Part shown: positions 52,854 to 61,815 of the stretch, piece by piece
How positions within the stretch are numbered: position 1 is the stretch's first letter
Layout: each line of letters starts with the position of its first letter
Source: Pseudobdellovibrionaceae bacterium
GTDB taxonomy: Bacteria > Bdellovibrionota > Bdellovibrionia > Bdellovibrionales > Bdellovibrionaceae
Direction of reading: 5' to 3'
Assembly (NCBI GenBank): GCA_016785955.1
Contig: JAEUWH010000082.1
Coordinates: 124,001-188,000, forward strand
Length of the DNA stretch: 64,000 bases
Position numbers and translations under genes: made by a program
The notes under the pieces: generated by a model
The model's input: only the letters and a program-made list of their open reading frames with translations
Told to the model about the DNA's origin: nothing
Database searches by the model: none

Positions 52854-53257
52854 GTTGTCCTAAGAACAAGAGTAAGCTGTTGCTACTACTATGCGTGGGT
52901 AACCGTAAAGTCGAGGGGATGAAGATTAGAAAAGAAAAAATAAATGGTTCCACTATATAGCCGTCCTTGTTTAGGTATCGCTAGCATCTGATAGCCTGAA
53001 GGCCAGATACAGCGATATATATGCCATTCGAAATTAGCTATATTTGTTTTAACGCTGGCGTGGGCGTCTCAAAATGACAAACTTCGTAGACACCGTCATC
53101 AGGATTGGCAATTTTTTGGTGTATGGGAGTAGGACAGTTACGCTCAGAACTGCGATATTTTACCTATCTATATATAATATCGAGCCACAGGCTGTTTTGG
53201 ATATGATGGCACTGACTCTGCAGCTGTCTTAATAATCCTTAATATTGGAGGAGCGGA
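52854..53257. other. 404-base divergent intergenic region with long nested hairpin
   Basis: Between two divergent exported-protein genes. It has a 42-base inverted repeat at 52976-53017 (TATCGCT..ATCTG / CAGAT..AGCGATA, with inner GCC/GGC). It is not followed by T, so not a terminator. The rest should hold both promoters. No gene is supported. Confidence 0.6.
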
Positions 53258-56089
53258 TTGTATTGGTTGAGGCGGAAAAAGGATAAATTAAAAAAGAGAT
53301 CACCATCAAATTTGTGGTTTCATAGCCTATCGCGATTAGTGTTATTTGCGAGCGTCGTTTTATTCACTCAATTTTCTTGGGGCGAGTATTTTCGAACGGC
53401 TCCCCAAAAAATCCAATATTTGGTTCACTTAAGGCAAAACTATCCAGATATTTATCGTGATTTTATAACTCGTTATAACGCTTTTGAATTTCTAGAGACG
53501 GCGCAAAATGCTATTGAAGCCGTTGGTTTTAAGAATAAAACAATCAATGGATACTCTTGGGATGTTTTTAATTTAGGAGAAGAGTTAGTTGACCGTTCTT
53601 ATGATGTCGAGGCTGTACGATCAAAAATTGTAACAACAATGGGTATGCTTGAAAGCCAAGAAAGTATCCCAGAACTAATCAGACAGACGTCCGCTAAAGC
53701 AGCTAAGTTTGATGCGATCACAGCTGGACTTGCTCAAACAGACCCGGCCCTGGGGTTGCGTGAAGTTTTAAGAATTTCAGATCCCAATCAGCGACTAGCT
53801 GAAATTACAAAACGTGTCGGACATTTACGGGAAATAGAAGGTATTAATCCTAAATTTCTAGGGTTAACTCAAAAAGTTATTTCCGGGCCTGAACTATTGG
53901 CGCTATACAGTGAGGCGATAACTAATAGACATTTTCTAAATAGCCTTGTGTGGTTGTTACAATTAAGCAAGGATCTTCCGGATCATAAAGCAAAAGCAAT
54001 CAGCGAATTAACTCTGCGAGTTCGCAAGTTATTACCCCAAACTATAGCAGAGGCGCTATTGAAGAAAATTGATGTAAATGACTTTCAAGATATGGAGCTT
54101 CCGAAAAATACAATAGCAAAAATCATTAAAGGCGCAGAGGAAGATCTTAAAAAATTGTCATTTGTGAAGGTGGGATCAACACAAAAAACACACATAATGT
54201 CCATCATGCGTTCACATCCATACGACGCATTTCCGCGGGGCTCTGTTGGCGATTGCTCGACAACGAATTGCTTCGCTATGCCGCTAGTTTCTGCAGAAGA
54301 GTATTATTGGATTTTAAGACCAGACGGTAGTGTCAAAGGGTATTTTCAATTTACGCGAATCAAAGTTGATGGAAAAGTTGCGTTGTATTTGAACACAATT
54401 TCTGGTTCAGGTATTTCACGTGCTGATGCACGAGCTGTTTTTCACACAGTGGCCACATCGTTAAAACATTTAGGTGCAGAGAAAATTATTTTACCAATGA
54501 AGGAAAAAATTCCATTCATTATTAACTTCCCTGAAGTGGCCGTTGTTTATGATGAGTTATTAAAAAATGCTAAAAAAGTGAATGTTGCTTATATAGATGG
54601 AAACGATCGTTTAAAACTGCTTCCTTATATTGAGGACTCTTTAGATTTGCCTGAGAAAAATACAGAAGGTATGGAAATTAAACTGCAAGATGTAATTGAT
54701 CCCAAAATCACTTCTGAAATTAAAAACATGAAAATTACACCAGACCATGTTTTTTCTAAAGCAAAAAGTACAGATATTTTGATGGTGGTTTTAGAGCTAA
54801 GAAATCGGGAAGAAAATATCGAAGGTATTAAGGAAGTGCTTCGTCATTACTCGCTTGATCAAGAAAATTTTGAGAAGCTTTGGAAAATTGTTTCAAATGA
54901 AGATAAGAAAACTGTTGCAGAATTTCATCGATTAACTCAGCACTTTTTAGATAAATTAAATATTGGATATAATTGGAAAGAATTAGTGTCATCACCATTA
55001 TTCTTTCAGGGTCATATGCGGGCACCGGACGCCTTAGTTGGCGCTAATGGGAACACAGTGATGGGCTACGTTCAAATTTTGTTAAAGGCATACACTGATA
55101 TACCTGCAGTTTATGAGTTAATAGGTAAAAATAGACCTTCGCTGTTAGTGCGGAATGATTTTGTTGATTTGGTGAAAAGTCTATTTAAGAAAAATATAAA
55201 AGAGTTTGATCGCTTGTTGGACTACTATGAACTTGAGCATAGGTCTGCCTATCGGACCTTAGCTTCTCTTTTTGAAGCCGGTTTAACAAAAGATCATTTC
55301 AAAAGTGAAATTGAAAATCTATCTCATGCTTGGGAGTTAAATGTTTCAGATCCTATGCGTGCGCACGGTGTTTTCTTTAGAAGAATCACATTGCTAGGAA
55401 TCATTCATGAGTACAGCCCATCGTACTTTGTTGCGATGATGTCGCGTTTAGAAAAAATGGTAAAAACAGGTGTTGTGCTTAATGATGATGACATACGTAC
55501 TGTTGCCAGCTATTTGGCCGCGGCGACAAATAAAGATAAACTTGATCGAGGCCAAGTTCAACGTATGGAAAATTTTTTGATGTCTAGTGATATGGGAATG
55601 TCATTCCTGCCACATTTTGGAATTTTCTCGATTGAAAAAATAAATGTCCCTAAATTAACAGATAATTTATTAAGTAAAGGAAAATATGAATGGGCCGCCC
55701 AGCTGATTCATAAAGGCTCTTGGTTGAAACATCCGAAGGCCCCTTTATGGATGCAACAAATTTGGATGCACAAAGATGAACTCAGTGTAGATCTAATTTT
55801 ACTGGGCTTTCAGGTTAATCCTGACCTTCTTAAGGTGCCAGGCATTGAGCGGTTCGTGGATGATTTAATGGTTCGGGTTAAAGGAAATTCACAAAATGAG
55901 ATGGCTTTAGCAAAAATTTTGATTTCTCAAACTGAAAAAATGACTGAACAAAGAATCTCATGGTTAAGGCAGGCAGAAAATCCAGACATTAAAGACATGG
56001 TGAATACGTATTTGAAAGTCAACAAATTGAAATCTTCATCTAACGGCCAGCAAGGGAGAACGGCATGTATCAATTTCTACGGTCAATAG
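53258..56089 (+). CDS. large exported protein with GNAT-like centre and CxxFY tail
   Basis: 943 aa from TTG at 53258, which has a strong GGAGGAG 5 bases upstream; the gene lacks an ATG near there. A basic N-terminus and a membrane/signal helix (LVLFASVVLFTQFSWG) are followed by a helical domain. Residues about 320-430 form a GNAT-like segment ('GDCSTTNCFAMPLVSAEEYY', 'SVKGYFQFTRIKVDG', 'HTVATSLKHLGAEKIILP'). The remaining 500 residues are helical repeats. The last residues are ACINFYGQ (CxxFY tail). The final 25 bases overlap the next gene. Envelope or secreted; activity unproven. Confidence 0.7.
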   Translation: MYWLRRKKDKLKKRSPSNLWFHSLSRLVLFASVVLFTQFSWGEYFRTAPQKIQYLVHLRQNYPDIYRDFITRYNAFEFLETAQNAIEAVGFKNKTINGYSWDVFNLGEELVDRSYDVEAVRSKIVTTMGMLESQESIPELIRQTSAKAAKFDAITAGLAQTDPALGLREVLRISDPNQRLAEITKRVGHLREIEGINPKFLGLTQKVISGPELLALYSEAITNRHFLNSLVWLLQLSKDLPDHKAKAISELTLRVRKLLPQTIAEALLKKIDVNDFQDMELPKNTIAKIIKGAEEDLKKLSFVKVGSTQKTHIMSIMRSHPYDAFPRGSVGDCSTTNCFAMPLVSAEEYYWILRPDGSVKGYFQFTRIKVDGKVALYLNTISGSGISRADARAVFHTVATSLKHLGAEKIILPMKEKIPFIINFPEVAVVYDELLKNAKKVNVAYIDGNDRLKLLPYIEDSLDLPEKNTEGMEIKLQDVIDPKITSEIKNMKITPDHVFSKAKSTDILMVVLELRNREENIEGIKEVLRHYSLDQENFEKLWKIVSNEDKKTVAEFHRLTQHFLDKLNIGYNWKELVSSPLFFQGHMRAPDALVGANGNTVMGYVQILLKAYTDIPAVYELIGKNRPSLLVRNDFVDLVKSLFKKNIKEFDRLLDYYELEHRSAYRTLASLFEAGLTKDHFKSEIENLSHAWELNVSDPMRAHGVFFRRITLLGIIHEYSPSYFVAMMSRLEKMVKTGVVLNDDDIRTVASYLAAATNKDKLDRGQVQRMENFLMSSDMGMSFLPHFGIFSIEKINVPKLTDNLLSKGKYEWAAQLIHKGSWLKHPKAPLWMQQIWMHKDELSVDLILLGFQVNPDLLKVPGIERFVDDLMVRVKGNSQNEMALAKILISQTEKMTEQRISWLRQAENPDIKDMVNTYLKVNKLKSSSNGQQGRTACINFYGQ

Positions 56090-57570
56090 ATACATATATT
56101 AAAGAAATAGTTTGTAATGCATTTTCAATTTGTGTGACAGCCGTAGTATTTAGTTTTTCCTCTTCGTTAGCGGCCTCAACGAATCGTGTATTCGTGATTT
56201 CCAATTCCATTCAGACAATTAATATATTCACGGGTGCGCCCCAGCCAATTGATGGACCAAGCAAGTACGCCGGTTTTGGTGATATTGCGGCTAATTTGGT
56301 GGCTGCCACAGAGATTAAGGCTCGCTACCCGGATCGCAAAGTAAGATTAATCGTAACAACCGCCTACGAGCGAATTGATCCCCTCATTCCAACAACTGAT
56401 GAGATTGTTAAAATTATGGCTCCAGATTTAGATCCAACTAAAAAGGGCGAAGTTCAAATGCATGGTAACGTGGAAGTATTATTTGTTCCTGTGGATTTTC
56501 ATGCGGCTTTAAAAATCAATTCAAAATTTTCATTTTATACAGAGCTTTTAAAGTTATCGATTAGAATTCCAAAACATTTGCCAAACGCCGATTTAAGTTT
56601 AAATTTTTCGGCGTATCCTTCTTCGGCTCCGGTATTAAGAGTAAATTCTAAACTTTCTATGAGTGTGGAAGAGCATTATGGTGACTTTGAAATGATTCAA
56701 GACTTTGCAGGCAAAGGTTGGCAGAAAAGGGGCGCTCATATGGAAGTTGCTTCTGGTCCGTACTCTTCGGGGTTTATGCTGACCCATGCACGCCCTAGTC
56801 GCGAAGCCAGTATTGAAATAATTCGTAGTTGGGGGAAAAAGGAAAAAAATGTTGTTTTACCCAGAGGCGATTTTTTGCCACTAATCGCCTATTCAGCGGG
56901 CTGGCAATCGATCCAGGTATACGTCGATGCATTAGCTCACGTTCAGTTGCCCAATAAGGACATGGTCCTATTTGTGAAGGACTTCCCAGAGGTTAAGTAT
57001 GAAAATGTTCCAAAGTCGATAAAAGTAATTCCCGTAAAAGGCTTACCGCATGAAGTAATGAGCGCCATCATTCAGGAATCACATTTTGCGCCACTTGTTA
57101 CAGGTGATATTTCATATGGGCAGGGTTTAAGTACCGTTCGTAACGGAAAAGCTTTAATCTATGAGAGCCCTGAATGGAAAGTCGATAGCGCGCAAGGTAC
57201 AAAAATTACAATCGCTAAAGATATGGGTGTTGCTGAATCTAAGCTGGATTCTATGTTTTTGCTGTCAGAGGAGCTGGAGAAAATGGATATGGAAAGGTTA
57301 AAGCAGAAATCTAAGCAAGTGGCGGTGTTTATAGGCGATAGCGAATTTCAAACTAAAATCTCTAATGCAATTAAGGCAAGGTATTCTCGTTGGGATATTA
57401 TCGCTAATACACTTAAAGTTGCAGGTCATATAATTGATAAAGTTGGTGTTAGAAATTTGAAATCATACAGTAAAGAATCTAAAAAGCGTGATTTTAAAAT
57501 TCTTTTAGAGTCTGAATTTAACGGCAATATCCCAGGATGCTATCGCTTTTATAAAGCGACGAGTATTTAG
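56065..57570 (+). CDS. exported GT-B glycosyltransferase-like protein with CxxFY tail
   Basis: 501 aa. Membrane/signal segment near residues 18-35 (SICVTAVVFSFSSSLAAS). The mature part looks like a GT-B fold: 'GFGDIAANLVAATEIKARYP' and 'RKVRLIVTTAYERI' at the start, and 'FAPLVTGDISYGQGLSTVRN' followed by 'GKALIYE' near the donor-binding half, reminiscent of EarP-type transferases. It ends GCYRFYKATSI, the CxxFY tail. The start lies within the end of the 943-aa gene, with AGGGAG upstream, so translation is coupled. Glycosyltransferase activity is inferred. Confidence 0.65.
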   Translation: MYQFLRSIDTYIKEIVCNAFSICVTAVVFSFSSSLAASTNRVFVISNSIQTINIFTGAPQPIDGPSKYAGFGDIAANLVAATEIKARYPDRKVRLIVTTAYERIDPLIPTTDEIVKIMAPDLDPTKKGEVQMHGNVEVLFVPVDFHAALKINSKFSFYTELLKLSIRIPKHLPNADLSLNFSAYPSSAPVLRVNSKLSMSVEEHYGDFEMIQDFAGKGWQKRGAHMEVASGPYSSGFMLTHARPSREASIEIIRSWGKKEKNVVLPRGDFLPLIAYSAGWQSIQVYVDALAHVQLPNKDMVLFVKDFPEVKYENVPKSIKVIPVKGLPHEVMSAIIQESHFAPLVTGDISYGQGLSTVRNGKALIYESPEWKVDSAQGTKITIAKDMGVAESKLDSMFLLSEELEKMDMERLKQKSKQVAVFIGDSEFQTKISNAIKARYSRWDIIANTLKVAGHIIDKVGVRNLKSYSKESKKRDFKILLESEFNGNIPGCYRFYKATSI

Positions 57571-57576
57571 CTTTAT

Positions 57577-57960
57577 ATGGAAGTTACATTATATAACGCC
57601 CTTGGCGGCGAAGCAGCGCTTAAGAAGTTAGTCGATGCATTTTACCAAACGATGATCGAGTCACCCCAGGCTCAAGGTATTTTGAAAATGCATCCCGATA
57701 TTCCGCGGGCCAATCAAAAATTGTATGAATTTTTATCTGGCTGGCTAGGGGGGCCAGATTTATTCGTACAGAAATATGGGCATCCGCGATTGCGTGCTCG
57801 TCATCTTCCGTTTGCGATTGGTGAATCCGAGCGTGACCAATGGCTGTTTTGCATGAAGCGTGCGTTGGAAATTTGTAATACGTCGCCTGAATTCAATTCG
57901 GTATTTATGCCTGCGATCTCAAGACTTGCGGATCATATGAGAAATCAAAATCCAGGTTAA
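57577..57960 (+). CDS. truncated haemoglobin, group II (HbO)
   Basis: 127 aa. 'LYNALGGEAALKKLVDAFY' and 'KYGHPRLRARHLPFAIGESE' with proximal His76 and the group II tryptophan in 'RDQWLFCM'. Binds O2/NO with haem; possible roles are NO detoxification or oxygen handling. It lies 6 bases after the CxxFY operon stop, so it may be read through, but the biology looks separate. Faces priA tail to tail (stops overlap by 4 bases). Confidence 0.92.
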   Translation: MEVTLYNALGGEAALKKLVDAFYQTMIESPQAQGILKMHPDIPRANQKLYEFLSGWLGGPDLFVQKYGHPRLRARHLPFAIGESERDQWLFCMKRALEICNTSPEFNSVFMPAISRLADHMRNQNPG

Positions 57961-59984
57961 AGCAGGTTCATGGGGTCCACATCGGCATAAAGCTTTACCA
58001 TGGTGGGAATCCATTTTTCATTTTGTAGCACAATTTTAGCGAATCGATGCAGCACCGAGGCATTGTTTGCCTTGAGTATAATTTGGAAACGAAATTCATT
58101 ACGAATTTTAGCAATTGGTGATTCGGTGGGACCAAGAACTTGAATCTGATCAAACGATTCGGATTTATCTTTCAAGTTAAAGCAACGTTCCGATAACATT
58201 CGCGCCGTTTGTTGGGATTTGTCGAGATCCCGAGACTGAATACGAAAAGAAATCATTTTGCCATAGGGAGGATAGCTGAAAATTTCTCGATTTTTCAGAT
58301 CATATTTGCAGAAAATTTCGTAGTCTGATTGGCTGGCCATTTGGACAATTTCGCTGTCCGGGTTGAACGTTTGCAAAATAACAACACCATTTGGTTCATT
58401 CTCTTTTCTGTGCCGTCCTGCACGTCCACTCATTTGCAAGATCAGTTGCACGGCTCTTTCGCCAGCACGAAAATCGGGCAGGTTGAACCCGACATCCGCC
58501 AAAACCAGTCCTACCAACTTTAGATTTGGGAAATCCAAACCCTTGGCAATCATTTGCGTACCAATCAAGATATCGACTTGGTGTTTTTCCACTTGCTCGA
58601 TTGCATTTTCCAAATCAATGCGATTTTGAATCTCGTCCCGATCTACTCGTAATACTCGCGCTGTCGGAAAAAGTTTTTTAATTTCTGTCTCCACACTTTC
58701 GGTGCCGATGCCTAAAGGCTCGAGCGTACCTTCGTGACAGTCTGAACACTTAGACTTGTAACTTTCATGATAATCACAATAGTGACAAACTAAATGATTG
58801 TGAGCATGCAAAGTCAGCTTGATATCGCAGTTGGGGCATTCTTTGGTATAGCCACACGCTGGGCAAATCACGGATTGACTCATCCCGCGACGGTTCAAAA
58901 ACAATGCGGATTGAAAATTATTTTCCAAATTACTTTGCAGCTCGGTGTGCAACGCTTCGCTCATCCAAAAGGGCAGGCCTAGTTCTTTCGATCGGGTCGC
59001 TGATTTTTTAAGATCTACGATGCGCATTTCAGGAAGCTGAACGTCACCGACACGCTTTACCAGCCGATGCAGTTTGAATTTGCCTTTCTCGGAATTCAGC
59101 CAGGACTCAAAGCTGGGCGTTGCCGATCCAAGCACGATAGGGCAGTTCATTTCTTTGGCCAACATAATGGCGGCATCACGGCCATGATATTTCAATTTTT
59201 CCTCTTGTTTGAAACTGGACTCGTGCTCTTCGTCGACCACGATTAATCCCAAATTAGGCACGGGACAAAATAATGCCGAACGTGCGCCGATCAAGATTTG
59301 CTTTTCGCCTTGGACCATCTCCCACCAAAACTGTGTGCGTTCGCGATCCGTTAATTGCGAATGCAGCAGCGCGATTCGTGATCCAAAACGTCGTGCAAAG
59401 CGATTCACCAGCTGAGGGGTCAATGAAATTTCTGGCAGCAGAAAAAGGCCAGTCTTGCCGGCCGCCAAAACTTTGTCGAACAAGTGCAAATACACTTCGG
59501 TTTTACCCGAACCCGTGACACCGTATAGAAGATGAGTTTGAAATCCCGAGTCCGCAGCGATAGCGTGATAGGCCTCATGCTGCTCGGGATTCAATTGAAA
59601 TGGCGCTTCGGGAGGAAAATCAGGAATGGGCGAGCGCTTACGAGTCGTATTTTTCTGTAGTTTAGACAGCGGAGGCAAAACTGAATCCGCAACCATTCCA
59701 ATGGGGTGAAAATAGTACTCTGCGAGCCATTGAATCCATTTCAGCTTTGGCGCAAAAATCTCGGCCGGGTACTCAGCATCAATACTGTCTAAAGATTTAA
59801 TTTCAAACTCTGTCGCGGGCGGCGTTTCTGTGATCGCAAATACAAAGCCGCGAGATTTTCTTTTGCCCAGAGGTACCGAAACAATGGCCCCTGGTTTTAT
59901 CGTGGAAAGTTCTTGGGGGACGAGATAGGTGAGTAACCCCTTGATCGGAGCTACAACCGCCACCTGGGCGTACAAACTTTTCAT
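57957..59984 (-). CDS. priA: Primosomal protein N' (replication restart helicase PriA)
   Basis: 675 aa. A 3'-DNA-binding N-terminal domain is followed by a DEAH/DEEH helicase core: Walker A 'YGVTGSGKTEVYLHL', Walker B 'VVDEEHESSFK'. A zinc-binding insertion has 'CPACGYTKECPNCDIK' and 'CHYCDYHESYKSKCSDCHEG'. 'LIGTQMIAKGLDFPNLKLV' marks the second helicase half. Restarts collapsed replication forks. Overlaps the downstream haemoglobin stop and the upstream exported-protein gene by 4 bases each. Confidence 0.96.
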   Translation of the reverse strand: MKSLYAQVAVVAPIKGLLTYLVPQELSTIKPGAIVSVPLGKRKSRGFVFAITETPPATEFEIKSLDSIDAEYPAEIFAPKLKWIQWLAEYYFHPIGMVADSVLPPLSKLQKNTTRKRSPIPDFPPEAPFQLNPEQHEAYHAIAADSGFQTHLLYGVTGSGKTEVYLHLFDKVLAAGKTGLFLLPEISLTPQLVNRFARRFGSRIALLHSQLTDRERTQFWWEMVQGEKQILIGARSALFCPVPNLGLIVVDEEHESSFKQEEKLKYHGRDAAIMLAKEMNCPIVLGSATPSFESWLNSEKGKFKLHRLVKRVGDVQLPEMRIVDLKKSATRSKELGLPFWMSEALHTELQSNLENNFQSALFLNRRGMSQSVICPACGYTKECPNCDIKLTLHAHNHLVCHYCDYHESYKSKCSDCHEGTLEPLGIGTESVETEIKKLFPTARVLRVDRDEIQNRIDLENAIEQVEKHQVDILIGTQMIAKGLDFPNLKLVGLVLADVGFNLPDFRAGERAVQLILQMSGRAGRHRKENEPNGVVILQTFNPDSEIVQMASQSDYEIFCKYDLKNREIFSYPPYGKMISFRIQSRDLDKSQQTARMLSERCFNLKDKSESFDQIQVLGPTESPIAKIRNEFRFQIILKANNASVLHRFAKIVLQNEKWIPTMVKLYADVDPMNLL

Positions 59985-60790
59985 CGAAACCGAGTGTAAA
60001 ATTCTTCAAGTAAAGTCTTTAACGGATGTCCATAAAGAATTTCTGATTGATTTTGGATCTCTAAATTTTTCGGATTAAACTGAGCATTTAAATTTCCTGA
60101 TTTAGGGACAACCGACAAAGTATTGATTGAAACTTTGTTTTGATTCCATCGAATCGATTTCTGTTTTGGATAGTACAAGCCTTTTGAATACGATTTATAA
60201 TTATCAAATTCAAGTTCTGCCTGCGAGGGTAGTCGAATTTTACGAATCACGAAAAAATCCTGCTCGATCCAAATTTTTGGAGTTAACGCCGTTTTACTGG
60301 TTTCACCGATGGCGTAATTCACAACGCCTTGCGAACGTGAAAGCCTTAAAAGGGACTCTTCAAACACCGTGCGGGATTGCTTTTCTTTTTTAAATTCTGG
60401 AATCAGGTGCGAAGCAATTAGAAAATTTGAAAGGGCGTCGGCATTACGAATATGATGCCAACGCTCGACAAAGTCTTCCGGAATAGGTTGTGATTCTCGT
60501 TTTTGTGCCTTTAAGGCCCACTTCAAACCATTTTCATAAAGATAGGTCAGCTTAAGGCCTTTAAGTTCTTTTAGTCCCGTGACCGTCAATCGAAGTGTTC
60601 GTTCGTTTTCCACTAACCAGCTCTCTTTGACAGACGATTCGTTAGCGCCGTCCGTTAATAGCACCTCGGTTTCGATCGCATAAACTCCAGCCCCCGCATT
60701 TTCAGAGGTTCTTTCCAAAATCATTCTCAATGGAGGAATATAGGCAAACGCAATTCCCGCCATAAGCATAACCGTCAGAACAATTTTCAT
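59981..60790 (-). CDS. exported hypothetical protein between galU and priA
   Basis: 269 aa. Signal peptide 'VLTVMLMAGIAFAY'. Beta-rich, LolA-like in feel ('YAIETEVLLTDGANES', 'IWIEQDFFVIRKIRLP'), but no firm family. Overlaps galU by 4 bases upstream and priA by 4 bases downstream, so it is the middle of a three-gene unit. Possibly a periplasmic lipoprotein-handling or envelope-stress protein; function unknown. Confidence 0.7.
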   Translation of the reverse strand: MKIVLTVMLMAGIAFAYIPPLRMILERTSENAGAGVYAIETEVLLTDGANESSVKESWLVENERTLRLTVTGLKELKGLKLTYLYENGLKWALKAQKRESQPIPEDFVERWHHIRNADALSNFLIASHLIPEFKKEKQSRTVFEESLLRLSRSQGVVNYAIGETSKTALTPKIWIEQDFFVIRKIRLPSQAELEFDNYKSYSKGLYYPKQKSIRWNQNKVSINTLSVVPKSGNLNAQFNPKNLEIQNQSEILYGHPLKTLLEEFYTRFR

Positions 60791-61719
60791 TTGAAGGATC
60801 CTTTTTCAATTTGCTGAGCCAATGCTTTTAGGTAAGCAGACAGTTCAGAGGTGAGTTCTTTGTTGCGTAATGCAAATTCAATATTGGAAATCAAATAACC
60901 CAATTTATCTCCGGCATCATAGCGTTGCCCTTGTAAAGGGTAAGAATTAACAACGTTATGACGAGTCAGTTCCTGAATGGCATCGGTTAATTGAATTTCA
61001 TTGTTCTTTGTCGGTTTCTGATTTTCTAGAATGTTAAAAATTTTCGGATCAAAAACGTAACGTCCCGTGATCGCCCAGCGAGATGATGTCTCTGTGGGCT
61101 GAGGCTTTTCTAATAGTTTTTTTACGCGAAAAAAATCAACAGAATGATGGCTGCTGAAAGAGAGCGTTTGTTTGTTTGGTTCGTCGACCTCGGCAATTCC
61201 GTATTTAGACACTTGATCCTCGGCGACTTTCATTACCGATAAACTAGATTGTTCCGTTTGTTCAAAAGCACGTACTAAGTCTTCGGTGGCCGAGCTTTGA
61301 TTGTCTAAATTCACGGTGATTTCATCACCCAACAAAACGGCAAATGGTTCATCGCCAATAATTCTGCGACCCGAATAGACCGCATGACCCAAACCTAAGG
61401 CTTGTTTTTGGCGAATGGAAATAATGTTCGCCATATCACGAATACGGGCCAAGCGATTCAGAATATCGATTTTCCCGTCTTTAGATAATTTGTCTTCTAC
61501 CTCATACGAGGTGTCGAAAAAATCTTCGATGGCATGCTTTCCTCGACCTGCGATCAATACAATGTCTTCGATACCAGCTTTAACGGCTTCTTCCACGACG
61601 TAAAAAATAATCGGTGCGTCCACAATCGTGAGCATTTCTTTTGGGACACTTTTCGTGGCGGGCAAAAATCTCGTTCCTAGACCGGCAGCGGGAATAACGG
61701 CTTTTCTGACTTTTTTCAT
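60787..61719 (-). CDS. galU: UTP-glucose-1-phosphate uridylyltransferase
   Basis: 310 aa from ATG at 61719, which puts 'KKVRKAVIPAAGLGTRFLPA' at the N-terminus, as in GalU; a longer frame runs to 61761. Other hallmarks: 'MLTIVDAPIIFYVVEEA', 'GLGHAVYSGRRIIGDEPFAV' and 'TGRYVFDPKIFNIL'. Makes UDP-glucose for polysaccharides and LPS. First gene of the galU / exported / priA unit; divergent from the F-Q-N-C lipoprotein gene. Confidence 0.95.
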   Translation of the reverse strand: MKKVRKAVIPAAGLGTRFLPATKSVPKEMLTIVDAPIIFYVVEEAVKAGIEDIVLIAGRGKHAIEDFFDTSYEVEDKLSKDGKIDILNRLARIRDMANIISIRQKQALGLGHAVYSGRRIIGDEPFAVLLGDEITVNLDNQSSATEDLVRAFEQTEQSSLSVMKVAEDQVSKYGIAEVDEPNKQTLSFSSHHSVDFFRVKKLLEKPQPTETSSRWAITGRYVFDPKIFNILENQKPTKNNEIQLTDAIQELTRHNVVNSYPLQGQRYDAGDKLGYLISNIEFALRNKELTSELSAYLKALAQQIEKGSFK

Positions 61720-61815
61720 GGCCTTCAAAATCTCAAACGTTTTAAAATGAGGCAAGTACAAATCCCATTATAACAGAAAGACAAAATGTGTTATTATAAA
61801 GGTAGGGGAAAATTC

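Noticed and set aside
43906-57570. Genomic island or prophage
   Set aside because: No integrase, transposase, attachment repeat or clear composition break was seen. The region is accessory in content but has no visible mobility marks.
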